Assembly: GCA_007026445.1 (NCBI GenBank)
Contig: VDMD01000100.1
Span: forward strand, 26,314-90,313
Source of the DNA: Schizophyllum amplum
Lineage: Eukaryota; Basidiomycota; Agaricomycetes; Agaricales; Schizophyllaceae
Length of the DNA: 64,000 bases
Direction: 5' to 3'
Of this stretch, positions 46,480 through 58,633 are shown piece after piece (the first letter of the stretch is position 1; every line of letters begins with the position of its first letter). The notes beneath the pieces were generated by a model. The model saw only the letters and a list, made by a program, of their open reading frames with translations. It was not told the DNA's origin and made no database searches. Position numbers and translations under genes: made by a program.

Positions 46480-47470
46480 TCAGCGACGGGTGAGAGGAGC
46501 CTGATGTTTGATCCTGATATGACTGCGAAGATCTCCCCTCACATTGAAGCGCATAGAGCAGCCGTTTGCGTCGCACGGGTACTGCATTTCGTTGCAATGG
46601 CGTTCGTCATGGTCTTGCCGAATTTCAGCGAAAGGCAAAATAATTTTACACGAGGTGAGGCACATACCGCGAAGATGAGAGGCGCTGGTGAATGTCTGTC
46701 CGCAATGACATATGTACTTGGGCTCAGTCTCCCGTCGTTCGTTGATTGCTTGATCCCGCAAGAGCGACTGGCCGACGCGAGGGCGATAACCGCCAGCCGT
46801 GCCAATAGGCATAGGCTCCGGAGAGGCGTGCACCCTGCCTGGAGGGCATGTTCCCGGCCGGTACCTGTTCGGGCCACCGATGCCGTACGCTGACGGTTCT
46901 GGAATACTCGGCGTCGCACGCCCACCCTCGCGCCTGAAGGGATCTGTCAAGAGTTATAGGCTAGCGAGCACAGCGAGGACTGAAGTAGGATTTAGCGCAC
47001 GCACCTGGGTCAACGGAATCTATCTCCCGCCTCTCAGGCGTCCCAGCCCACGGTGTATAGTCCCTCGGATTGTAGGCAGGATGGGGAGTGATCGTACGTG
47101 CATTTACGGGCTGACGAGATGTGCTGTGAGAATCCTGAGGCCTCGGCGAGTATATGGTAGGCGACTGCACGCCTATATCTGAAGTACAATAAACAGCCAA
47201 ATCAAGGTGCGGGATAGGAGGGGCGTACTTGGCAGGCCGTATACGCCATCGCGGTGGGACGCTCTACATTCCGAGGTCAGCAGAGAAAACCGCAGCGAGC
47301 AGGAGAACGACCGACGCGGAGCTGTCCGCCCTCCGCCTGGGTCCGATACGTGACTGAGGATATACCACGACTTCGTCTGCCTCCGGATGTCCACGAGCAG
47401 CATTGAACACGTCGAACGGCGAAGCAGTCCTGTTGAAGTTGTCGTATCCGTAATCTCTGTTTGAAGGCAT
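46480..47470 (-). CDS. C2H2 zinc-finger protein
   Basis: It starts at the ATG of MPSNRDYGYDNF (47470) and ends at 46480. Two introns are clear: 46949-46992 region (donor GTGCGT, acceptor TTGACAG) and about 46620-46670, which joins SHLR to DHDERH. Two fingers lie at the C-terminus: YICHCGQTFTSASHLR with HDERH (C-x-C spacing, one residue short of the usual two) and YPCDANGCSMRFNVRGDL with HIRIKH. The preceding 200 residues are Pro/Arg-rich. Probably a nuclear DNA-binding protein; targets unknown. The first intron (about 47190-47400) could not be placed exactly. Confidence 0.7.
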
Positions 47471-49183
47471 GGTATGTTTGAGCTGGGGATTGATCTGTCA
47501 AGAGCCATCATCGGTCGTTTATGTACCCTCGGAGCTTGACCATGTCGTGAATCGCCGTCCAAGCTCGACGGTCATATCGCGAAAGTGCAGTCGCGGTCAC
47601 CCCGCTCGCGTACAACCGTGCGTGCCGACGTGCCGCGAGTCGAGAGGCTCGTCCTGCAAAGCTCCGTCAAGCAGTGGACTAGGAGATGATGAATCTCAAA
47701 GTCGCGTACCTTCGACTGTCTGGATGACCGAGAGATATGTACTATGTGGCCCTTGAAAGGTCACGTTATGTTCGCGGCACAGAGAACGTACCAGAACTGC
47801 GCGAGCGGACCGCGCGTCTTGAGCTTGGTCTCGGGGCTGGTGGCAAGCACTTGCTGTACAAATACCTCGCCTGGAAATGGTTCAGCATCGCTGACAAGAG
47901 ATCCTTCTCTGGCCATATTGGACTGACTACAAGCGCGGTTATTGTCGGCAGGGTTTCCTCGTGACGCATCGTATCTTGTGGGATAGATAATATGGAGGAG
48001 AGAAAGCCAACAAAGAGAGGGTGAGACGGTTGGCAAGGTCGCAAAAGTAGAGCACGCAAGAATTGATCAGATTCGTAAATGAGGCGCAGTGCCTATACAC
48101 TCCGGTCTTCCGCTCGTTCGCAGCGCAGAAGTATCTTAGGCCTCAGTTTGAGCACGCGCGTGTACAGAGGAAGTCATGTTGCAGAACGGCATGGAGGTCA
48201 ACTTCAAGAGAGCCAGTTCGTCACGGCGTTGTTACTCCGGCCCGAGCACGTCACCTACCCGTTCTCACAGTCACGTGACATTCAATATCCAACCGTCAAA
48301 GCGGCCCAGTGCCATATATCAGTGCAATCCTTCCAGCATCATTCATCGCTTGAGCCTATCAATACAAGCAATATAGTACCACAGCTAGAGGGACATATAT
48401 ACGAGCCAGTACAAGTATCAAGACGCGTCGCGCCCAACGTGGCCCGAGGTTCAGAGCCGGCGACGCGAGCAGACCAAGAAAGAGATGATCACATATGCAT
48501 TGTTCATATGTGGATCAGGATATTGGGAGATCTACTGCAAGTGGAATGTCCGGATAAGCAATATACAGCAAACAATGGGCGCCTCGGAGAACGCAGTACT
48601 AACGCGCTATCAGGCCAACGGAACCTTCCATTTCTTTCGGAGATCATCTGTTGCAATAGCCTACGTGCAAGATGCGCGATAAGAGAGGAGATCAGGAGCA
48701 ACTCTGCTTGACGGGATGGAAGTTCAGGTCAAAGTCCATCCGTCACGTAGTTACACAATCACCGTAACGCGCAGTTGCCTGTTTTGGCCACAAAAGATAC
48801 TTAGATCCCCATCTTGTCTCCCACGGCCAATGTTGAACGTTGATCGCGCGCATCCGCAGACTACAATCCGCAAGCAAACAAGCTGAGAATCCTCGTAGTT
48901 CTATGGCGGGAACCGCATGGACTCTCTAATCGCGAAAGCAGCTGGTCTTGTCTGTTTGTTGGGACGAGCCGGAAGTTCCTTGGCACCCCTCTCAGAGAGC
49001 GTCAGAATCCGCCCACCCTTCGTAGAGAGAGCTCTCAAAAATTCATGGTCAGACTGAGTCTCTTAAACTTCAATGACCTCCGGAGATTTCATCTAACCAC
49101 GACTCGGCCCGTCTGCTATCCCGACTCTACGACTCCAGTGTCCACTCTGATCCGTCGCTTGGATCTTCTCGTGATCTTATCTA
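47471..49183. other. Gene-poor region with dispersed repeat
   Basis: Promoter side of the zinc-finger gene, then 1.5 kb without a supported gene. Contains the second copy of the dispersed repeat at 48480-48790. Confidence 0.4.
48480..48790 (+). repeat. Dispersed repeat, copy 2
   Basis: Ordered similarity to 39660-39960, best at AGGTCAAAGTCCATCCGTCA and GCCTGTTTTGG. Confidence 0.55.
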
Positions 49184-49773
49184 TGGTGCGTGACACTTAG
49201 TCACCACCTAAAAGTGACAGTGGCCAATTCGGCCGCGCAGCGAAAAAATTGCGCCGAAATTATATCAAAATACCCCACTGGGCGCGCAGAGAGGAGGATA
49301 CGGGTGCAAGAGGTATCAAGACAGGCAGGGATTGCTCTACACATGATCCGTGCCAGGAAGCTCCGCAACTGAGGGAACTTTGTAGGACCCGTGGAGGACC
49401 CACTAGGGACCCACAACCTTCCCACGTTCACAAGCGTGACCACACCCAGCTTGCACCTGTCTAAAGGCACGGAGAGATGTCTGTAAGCTCTTTCAACGAG
49501 GCTGAGAGCAAATACTATTATTTCCGTACACCTGAGGGACACTTATGTGGTAAGCACACATGGACCCATATGATTTTCTTCCTTCCTAATTAGGAAGGTG
49601 GCCAATTCCGAAGGTACTAGATTCTTAAATCTCAACCTGGAGCTTATCCCTCTGACAGGCATGATCCCCTCATCGAATACTGCACTTTTGCCAGAGGAAT
49701 AAGAAAATGGGTCAAGTTTACCCTCTGGGCAACCCCTTGTACAAAAGTAGTGGTGACTAAGTGTCACGCACCA
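49184..49773. mobile_element. Tc1/mariner-like MITE, 590 bp
   Basis: 24-bp perfect terminal inverted repeats beginning TGGTGCGTGACACTTAGTCA, flanked on both sides by the dinucleotide TA (49182-49183 and 49774-49775), as expected for Tc1/mariner target sites. The interior has no transposase frame. GTGGCCAATTC occurs twice inside in direct orientation (about 49213 and 49590). Non-autonomous. Confidence 0.8.
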
Positions 49774-50435
49774 TAGAGACCTCAGAAGTCCCTGGTTAAC
49801 CGCCACGTACCCTTCTCGTGCTCAAGCATCTTGGTTCCGGCGACTTGCTGCCGCAACCCACTCACATCGATAAAGAAGCCTCGAGGCCATCCTGCTCTCC
49901 GACACGCCCGCATGCATCATCTCTCGTCTCCACCGCACCCGCATGGCTACGGCTAGGTCGTCCTCATCTCATTGAAAAACGCGCGCATCACGACTGCCTC
50001 ATGCCGCGCAAGCCGTACCAGGACCTCTGCCTCGTGAATAAGTGGCAGGAGAGCAGAAGCGTGTGTTTGAGGTGCGCGCTGTGAACTGCCCGCTTGTCCT
50101 GCTACGCCAAGGACGACGGGAATTGACTGTCGGACAGCATATCGGGATCGCGACGGATCTGGTGCTGTCATGAAAGTACGCGTCCGCCGCCGAGACCCGG
50201 GCGGAGTATGAGCAGGAGAAACGATGGACAAAGAGTCGGGGCCAATGATGGGGCATCGAACAAGTGAGCAGGCCTTCCTCGCGATCTCCAGCTATCCACG
50301 AATCCTATCACGCGCAATGTCAATTCGTACGAGGCATATATCAGTGTATTGCCAGTTGTCGACTTCCATATACAAGTACAACTACAACAATTATCTTTCG
50401 ATCGACGGTCTTATTCTATTCCCTTGAGTGATGAG
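49774..50435. other. Intergenic region with gene remnant
   Basis: Contains the second copy of the unidentified remnant (49960-50085; compare 40858-40925). Otherwise 3' flank of the calpain gene. Confidence 0.4.
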
Positions 50436-53400
50436 CTAGTCCACCAACGCCAAATCATCCTTCTGAAGCGTCATCGTCGGTTCGTGGCGCTCCTGCCCGT
50501 CCACTACCGCCGGCGCATCTTTATTCGTATACACCTTCAGCCCGAGCACCAGCGGGACGTCGTCCGTTGAGTCGATGACGGTCGGCGCCCAATTGTGACA
50601 CCTTGAAGACACGACCGATACCGCGTCATACGGCTTGTCCATGGCCGGAACTTCTTCCGTTGTGGTGATTGTCGTTTCTTGCATCTCGCCGGTGGACGAT
50701 TTGGAGACGGTTGTCGTAGTCGTGGTGACGAGGGTGGTAGGCGGCCGGAGCGCTTTCTCCTCGAGCGAGGCAAGGTCTTGCCCAGCAATATTTTCTTCGG
50801 GTATGGGAAAATGGGCAGGGCTGAGGATCATTGTCAATCGATGTAGCGGGATAGTTGATGACACTCACTTGACGTTGAAGTCTGTAAGGAGAATCAGCTT
50901 TATTCGGATTCAAAATAAAAGACTGAGACGTACTGGACGCCAGCGAATAGCTTTTAGCCCGTTCCATAAGTATGCGCGACAACTTGCGCGGCTCCCATAT
51001 GTTGAAGTTGTCTTGAATGAAGTTCTTTAGAGGGGCCATGAGTGAGGCTCGGCCAAACGCCACAATGGCAGCACCCACCTTGTCCCTCGACAATTTCTTA
51101 TCTGCGCGCACCTATGAGTCCAATACAGTCAGTCTTTGATATCATCGCCTCAAGTAAATCACACTCACGTGAACCACATAATCGCCAGCGTCCAACTCGA
51201 TCTCTAAGCTTACGCTCTTCTTCCAGCCGGCCGTATGAACAGAGCGCCCAACGCATTTCCTCGACCCTTTCTTGAACAGCAGAAAGTCGAGGTTCCAGTC
51301 ATAGCAGCCGCGAAGATCCATAAAGTAGCGCTCGTTGACGCGGGAGAGGACGATGACGGCGGCCGTGCGCGCGGGTACGGAGATGGTGACTAGGAGCGCT
51401 GTCAGTGGAAACAGCAGTGGACGAGAGCCGGAGGATAAACTCACAGGAGACATCACCATATGACACCGCGCTAGGTAGCGCTCGCGTGGGCACGTGCATC
51501 CAGTGCGACGCCATCACCCATCGCGAGTCGAAGAGCAAGGTACGGTCCATCCTTGCGTAAAACTGAAGGAAGTCCTTGTCTGCCAAAGTACGAGTCAGCC
51601 TGGTAAATCAAATGCAGCAAAACGCGGACGCACACTCCATCACGAATTCCCCGTCGTCGCCGAACCTGTGCCCGAGCTGTGGAAGCACCTCCAGCCACTC
51701 CTGCGTCCACTCCCGCGAACCGTCTGACCAGGGTCCTGCGCTCACGCGCGTCAGACTGAGAGAAGTCAAAAGCAAAATAACCCACCTGTCCACTCCGACT
51801 CTCCCCAAGGGTTCCTCAACACCAAGAACCGCTTGCCTCTCGCCTCCACGATGCGTAGCACAGAGTAGGAGTGGTCACTGAGAAGCCCGGTGCTCCGTAG
51901 CGCGGTGTTCCCGTTGTGCCGGTCGTCAGGTGACGCGAAGGAGGCGGCGAAGAGGCGGTCCATGTTCGCGCGGCATAGCTCTTCGGTCCAGAAACGATCG
52001 GGATCGAGGATGTCCTGCCAAGGTTTCACGGGAAATGTCGCGAGGAAGTGCATGAAGCGTACCTTGATTTGGACAGTGCTCGCGACACCGCTGGGGATGC
52101 ATGATGAGTAGTCATGAGAGAGAATGAAAGACCAGCTTACCCAGTCAGATCTTCGATCGCCTCGCCATCCCACCCTGCAACCAGCGCTGAGTAGTCGCCA
52201 TGTAGCTTGGCGTACGCTTTCTCGATCAGTGATACCCATGTCACGTCTTGCTGTCCAGATCGAGCGAAGTATAGCGCCCGGCCACCTGGGAGCGACCTAG
52301 TTAATGGCGCAATACAGATTGCGATGCAAATGATTCACCCTTCCTCGCCGAGCAATTGTAAGTCTCCAAGTCGTTGTGGTACAAGAGCTTCTCAGATGGC
52401 AACAGGTCTTCAAACTTCGGTATTGCCGTGAACAGGAGACTGTCAAGGTGCACGTCAGCGGGGCGCTTCAATTAAGCCGCGCCAACGGACTCGTCAATGA
52501 TGACCGGGACCCAGGCATTATCCCTAAAGAAGATGAACCCATATACGCCCACGGCTTCGTCGCGCTGAGGCCTCATAATCAGCATCCAGCAAACCCGCCT
52601 CCAACTGTCTGATTTCGCCCCTCTTACCTCCACACAAAACCTATCCACTAGGCCCGGCATCGCCGCGCTCGTAGACAGCGCGCTCAAAAACCAACAATCG
52701 CCCAACAGATCGCTTTGGACGATGTCGCCCGAGTCCGGGCCGCCTTCGCCAAAGAACCGCGGCTGGTCGAAGATTTGCGTGACGCGCTGGACGTCGGAGG
52801 GCGCGTAGGGCTTCTCAGTACGGAGGCTGAGGCCATGGAGGCAGCGCATGCGGTCGTCTTCGAGGTCGAAATCGATGTCGCTGAGGGAAGGGCGGATTAG
52901 TGCCTTGAAATCCAGATAAACTCAAGGAAAATGCACACCGAAACTTCCTATTTGCTGCCCTACATTCCGCGGCGATCTCACGCACTCGGGTACGGCACTT
53001 CTCGCGCGCCTTGTCAAGCTCGCCGGTGACGAGCTGGCCTGCTTCATCCTGAGCACGGTAGAGTGTAGTGATGGATGCCGGTGTGAGATTGTCGGCCGAT
53101 ATTGGGACTTCAGTGACGTGAGTTTCGACTTCGGTGATGCGTGTTTCTGTGGCGGAGCTGTAGAGGTGGATGAGTGTTAGTAAAAGGCACAGTTAAAAGG
53201 GAATGGCGTACAAAGAGATGGTCTGACTCTTGGGGGACAGGTCCTTGACGTTAATGGCGGACGGTGCGTGGGTGTCGGCGGATAGTGCTACCACTGCTAG
53301 CGTCTCGGAGGACGCAGCACGTGATTCTTTGACGACGGAGCTCGTATGGACCACGTCCCTCCCGGCTTCTTCATCGAGTAATACCCGCCTAGCGACATTG

Positions 53401-53771
53401 TGGTCAGCAGGACCGCAATGAAGGCGGCGCTCACTACGCACCCATCATCTTTGTCACGCAAGGTTCCTTCAGATGTGTCTGGGAGCAGATTTGCAGACGG
53501 GAAAGAGTCGCAGTCCTCATAATCGCTGCTTCGACTCGACGAACGCGAGCGAGATAGAGATGATGATGGTGAGAGGCGGCCAGCGGAATATTCGCCTAAT
53601 GAACGCGGGCGCGACTCCGATTGGGCGTTGTGCATGAGAGAACCTCCTACGCGACTGCGGCTGACGAAGTTCATCAGTTGAAGTGAACGGCAAGCAATAG
53701 ACAACGTACGAGCTGCTCGCGACAATACCCTTCGGCGTCGTCTGCCGACCGAAAAAATGGAAGATGCCCAT
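50436..53771 (-). CDS. Calpain-family cysteine protease
   Basis: Multi-exon gene. The start is the ATG of MGIFHFFGRQTTPKG, joined across a GTACGT...CCGCAG intron (53702-53747 region) to a Ser/Arg-rich N-terminus; a further 46-nt intron follows DDGCV. The catalytic Cys lies in DLLGDCWFLSALS. WVSLIEKAYAKLHGDYSAL, the catalytic His in LLSDHSYSVLRIVE and the Asn in LRNPWGESEWTG complete the triad of the C2 peptidase core. A beta-sandwich calpain-type domain follows (FLQFYARMDRTLLFDSRWV) and the tail is Thr-rich. Calpains make limited, usually Ca2+-triggered cuts in cytoplasmic proteins. No EF-hand domain is seen, as usual for fungi. Intact as followed. Confidence 0.92.
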
Positions 53772-55665
53772 GATATTACAAGGTCGAGTGGACAGGCGAC
53801 ACGAGGTACGGCAGTGGAATCGTCAAGACAAGCAATGGAAAGAGGGTTTAGGGCAGCAGCGAGGGGATCGTCAAAGATAGAGGACGAGTCAAACGGCGCG
53901 GCAGCGATATTAGCGGGCGCAGCGACAAGGTGGTGAAAGGCAGAGGAGTTAGTCGGCGCGGCACCGAAGGGCGTCATATATATGGGCGGGCGTCGAGCGG
54001 GCGCTTAACAGCAGGGACGCCAGTGACACTAGTGTTGCCACGCAGGTCAGCGGCTGTGCAAGCCATCGATCGCGCCGCCATTGAGTTACTTCCTGTGGGT
54101 GGCTGCGCCGCCAATTCGAGTAGCGCGGCGTCCACGTCCGTTGAGTAGCCTACGTAGGGGTCCAATCTGAGAAGCTCAAGCGTCCCATTGAGCCTCCCTT
54201 GGGCTTCCCTAAACGGTCTCTTGAGCGGCCATTGTGGCCACAAACGAGCATCGAGTACAGCCTCATGTCCGCTGGATGCGGATGCCAGCCCGTGGGTGGC
54301 CGACGATCCCTGAGCGGGGAAGCTATAATCCTCGAGATATCAGCGTCAAGACTCGCCAGGACAGCTCAGCTGAGCCTAGCACCGGTGCCCGCAGGGAATG
54401 CAGTCAATCAGCAGTGTCTTTCAACCACGAGATCCTCGCATTCTCATCCACAAAGCGATGCAGAAAGGTTGTGGTCTCAGGAGCGCATTAAGCGCTTCTC
54501 CATGTGGGCGTAGTGCTTCTGCCTGTCCAGGTGCGCTCCGGTTTGTGGGCGTCTATCTCGCGAGTATGGCTCGCGGTGAACACGGCCAACCACGGCCAAC
54601 CATGCGCCGTGGGCAATTCAATGAAAGAGTCAGATCGGGAGGCTGAGCGGTGGCAGTGATAGTGCTTGAAGAGAGCGGTGACAGCATACTTATGTAGAGT
54701 GAGGTGGCGGTGTCGAGCCGAACAATTGGATTCTGGAAACTACGCCGGCTTTCGCCGAGACTTGCAGTGGCACCACGTGAAATGGGAAGGGAGGATGCAT
54801 AAACCATAAACTGTCCCCTCCTACGCCCATCAGAAGGATGCTCAGGGCCTTCCCAAGAATGATTGAGCGATGCCGCCGTGCACAACTCCGCGGTGTAGGA
54901 CATCAAGTCTCCAAGCTCGGAATGCCTTGTTCACCACCCAGAACTCACCAATTTTTTACAGCATGTTAACGTCTTTTTTTGGGAACACCCGTGCATCAAA
55001 CCACTGATCTCGAGGCGATGGACTGGTTCCCAGGTGCGGAAGAACTGCCAGTTCTGCTGAAGTGCTGAATTCGCATGACACTCTTCGGAGTCCATTCTGA
55101 TTCGCTTCGATAATCTTATCCTATCACGTTTTATCTTATCGACGGCGCCACGAACGAACAAGAGCAGATCTCATCCTGGTCTCATCGCCACAGGAGGAGG
55201 GAAAATGGTCTGACTTCGGACACAGGCACAGTCAGGGAGGATGTGCAGGCCCGTTCGCTTGTCTGCTCAAGGGTGTAAGCTTCTCAATACAACTTCAACC
55301 ATTGTCGCAATGTATGCTCAACTTCAAGACCCCTCGCCAGTTCTAACCAGTTTCTCACTTCTCGGCGCACCCGGCCTTCGGCGCGGTGTTACTTACAGCG
55401 CGTCGAGATTGCACCATATCGAGTTATCTTCTGTTATCTTAGGCTTATCAACATCGTATCCGTTATCGCATTTGCAATATTTGCTTCCGCTCTGCACGTG
55501 GTCAACTTCATCCAATCAGAAGGCCAGGATTTGCTCGAAACCGTGGGAAAACGTCTTGATTGTGCTCAGCCCCGATTCGAAGGCCCAGTGCCGGCGACCC
55601 CGCCTCGGGATCAAGCTTGCTCTCGACCGCCATCTCGCCACCGCTCCAGACGACGAGCTCGAACA
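53772..55665. promoter_or_regulatory. Region between divergent calpain and GATA-factor genes
   Basis: 1.9 kb head-to-head spacer. Several short frames, none supported. A short direct repeat CACGGCCAAC lies near 54580-54600. It may include upstream exons or a long leader of the GATA gene. Confidence 0.4.
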
Positions 55666-58091
55666 ATGTCCGTCGAGTCCCCCGTTGTGCCTGTCTATTC
55701 GACGACAATCCAGCAGCTGCCCTCCACCGAGCGCTTAGCAAGACCCAACGAGCGGTATTCCCCTGAGCCACAGCGCCGCAGCAGCGTCCGCCAGAACAGC
55801 AGCCAAAGCCGTCCGCAATCCAGAAATTCCGACGCAGAGAATCACCATCCCAACCCCTCCCCTATCTGCCCTCACTGCGGGACCACCCAATCGCCCGCCT
55901 GGCGACGGGATCAAGAGGGAAACGCAGTCTGTAACGCCTGTGGTGAGTCCCCCCACAATTCGCCTTCATCATAGCTAGGGATTGCAATCCCCGCGTCCTC
56001 ACGTCCGGGGATCGTCCATATGCGTCAGGGTTCTTGCTACCGTACAATGCAACGGGAACACGTGAACGCGCGGCGTTTGACGAAAGCATGCTCAAGGCGT
56101 GTATACGGGCAGGCCGAAGACGCTGCCTTGTCGCTATCATATCTCATCTTGAACTTGCGAACCCTTCATTTGATCGGTTCCGTTCTTGAATCCTGGCCTT
56201 GATCTCGGCGTCCCGCTTCATTGACCCCCCTCACATTCCGCCGCTGGTCTCTTCCGCCTCCTCGAGAACATCGCCAGTGATCTCGCTGGGTCTCACGCCA
56301 GGCGGAGGCGTGTACCGACGTCCCGTATCTCGCGTGTCGACACCCCCTTCATGGCTTACATCTCTCGCATGTTGATCTCGATCCCACTTGACACTCCGAA
56401 CGCGCGCTAACTGGGCATCACTTGCACGTTGCAGGTCTATATCAGAAGAGCAGCAGACAAATGCCACGCCCCGGCTCCTCATCGCCTACATCCTTCACGA
56501 CCTCGCCTTCCGTCTCGCCACAATCGCCCCCTCACGCGCCCGCCCCCGCACCCTCGTCTTGCCATCCTTCCACGCCGTTGAACGGCGTCGCGAAGCAGCA
56601 GCCCCCTAGGAAACCCATCGGCGGAACCTGTCCCGGAGACGGACGCTGCGACGGCACAGGCGGCGCCTCTGCTTGTTCGGGCTGCCCCACGTTCATCAAC
56701 ACCGCCAATCACATCACCACCTTCACCATCGGCATGGGCGATAGCAAACCCGAGTTCAAGAACAACGCGCCCATCGATCCGTCCCTGGCACACGCGCATC
56801 CCAGACCCACCCCCGCCCCCATGCCCGGTCCATCTTCTGCGCCCCCTCCGCCTCCAGTCGCGGGGAGGAGCGCGCCCGAGGAGCGGCCCAAGAAACTCGG
56901 CGTGACCGCGCTCTCATGCGCGAACTGCGGAACGAGTACGACGCCCTTGTGGAGACGAGACGATTCAGGGAACAACATATGTAATGCCTGTGGTGAGTCT
57001 CCAGCGTCCTGCGTCTCGGCTATCGCCCATCGCGCCCATCGACGTGATTGAAACTGACATGATTTTACGTAGGCCTTTACTTTAAGCTGCACGGCACCCA
57101 TCGCCCGAATTCAATGAAGAAGTCGGTGATCAAGCGGCGCAAGCGCGTTCCTGCGAACGGGAACCCGGCGGCGCCGTCAGCAGCGGCTGGGCAGAACCTG
57201 AACGGCGGTGGTGGGCCGTCCGGACCCCACCCCCCGCCAGAACATCAGCAAATGCAACACGCGCCGCAACAGCACCATCATTCCGGCTACTCCATGATGA
57301 ACCTCCCACCCGGCGCGCATCTACCGCCAGGTGCGCATATGCAGCCGGGCTCGCCTCAGATGGCCCGCCTGTCCGATCAGGCTGCGGCCGAGGCGCTCGT
57401 CGCCGTCGGACGTCCATTCCCGACTGGTGAAGACGCGCGAGGGGGCGAGGAAGAAGGACCGAAGCGGAAACGCGCGCGACGGAGCTCGGGGAAGGAGCCG
57501 CGCGGCGACGCAGGAGAGGAACCCCAGTGGGCGCAGCCAGATGCGGGGCCGTCGTCTCCCCGGAGATATGAGCGGCCCACGTCGTCGTCTGGCTTTCGCC
57601 CCGGGTCCTCCTCTGGCTTCCGCCCAGGCTCATCATCGGGTTTCCAGCGCCCCGGCTCTGGCTTCGGCGGCCCGCTACAGGGTCCGCCGATCGACCTGCC
57701 GCCGCTGAACGCGGCGCTGAGCAGGGGCGGCACGCCGCACCACCCCTCGCACGCACACTACGTGACGCTGCCGCCGCCGCAGGCGACGTACGGCGGTCCC
57801 GCGCCCGGCTCGCCCGACCTGTCGAGCGTGCTGCACGTGCACGCGCTGACGGGCGGGGTGCCGACGCTGACGGACCTCGAGCGGCACTACCGCGAGATGG
57901 GCGAGCAGAAGCGGCGGATGGAGGAGATGCTGGAGCGCACGGAGCGGATGATGGTCGGGCTGAAGCGGGGCATTGACGAGATGCGGGGTGGTGGGGAGGC
58001 GATCGCGTTGCCGGGCCCGCGGGGGGAGAAGAGGGATAGGGAGAAGGAGCCTGTGTGGGCGGTGTCTGCGGCGCCGCATGCGGAGAGGTAG
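55666..58091 (+). CDS. Two-finger GATA repressor of siderophore genes, URBS1/SREA type
   Basis: Three exons: 55666-55942, 56435-56992 and 57073-58091; 617 residues from the first ATG in the frame. The open frame continues upstream, so the N-terminus may be longer. Finger 1 is C68-x2-C71...C89-x2-C92, finger 2 C254-x2-C257...C275-x2-C278. Between them is the Cys-rich motif C158-x5-C164-x8-C173-x2-C176, which identifies iron-sensing repressors such as Ustilago URBS1, Aspergillus SREA and Phanerochaete SREP. It is followed by a basic tail ([12 protein letters not shown]) and a C-terminal coiled coil ([19 protein letters not shown]). Known role: iron-dependent binding of GATA sites and repression of iron uptake. 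Both fingers are split by an intron at the same codon. Confidence 0.93.
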
Positions 58092-58633
58092 GACGGGCCT
58101 GTGCGTGCGCGGCCTGTCCCGTCCCTGGTAAATTATATTGTCCGCCGCATCTCGCTCTTGGTAGCGCATCTCGCACTTGGTTCCTCATCTCGCTCTTGAT
58201 TAGGTATGGCTATGGGTTATATGCATATGGTTGTAAGTTATGCTTTCGACTCTACCTCGCTCCTCATCCTCATACATACTGTAGTCTTCTTGTTTGCAAG
58301 CATTTACATTTATAACGTATATTGATCAATGCCCGTATGTACATATACAGGACATCCCTTGGTTTATGCATGTTCTCTTCGCTGTGTGCGTTTGGTCGAG
58401 GAAGGCTAGCTTGGTCGAGGGACCGGAGGCAGAATATTCGAACATGAGGCACGGGACCGATTCACGTGATGTGCTGCATATGCTAATGTCACATCTCATG
58501 ACCGTCACGCTCGCCTCTTCAACTTCGCCGTCACCATCCCTCAGCCCTTCCGCTCGTCGCTTGCCCTACATGCTCGCCGAATATATACTCGGCTGAAATT
58601 AGACTTGAGAGAATCCTCGACAAAAGCTCATAT
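58092..58633. other. Spacer between GATA factor and HAUS6-like gene
   Basis: 3' flank of the GATA gene and promoter of the next gene. Nothing else recognised. Confidence 0.4.
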
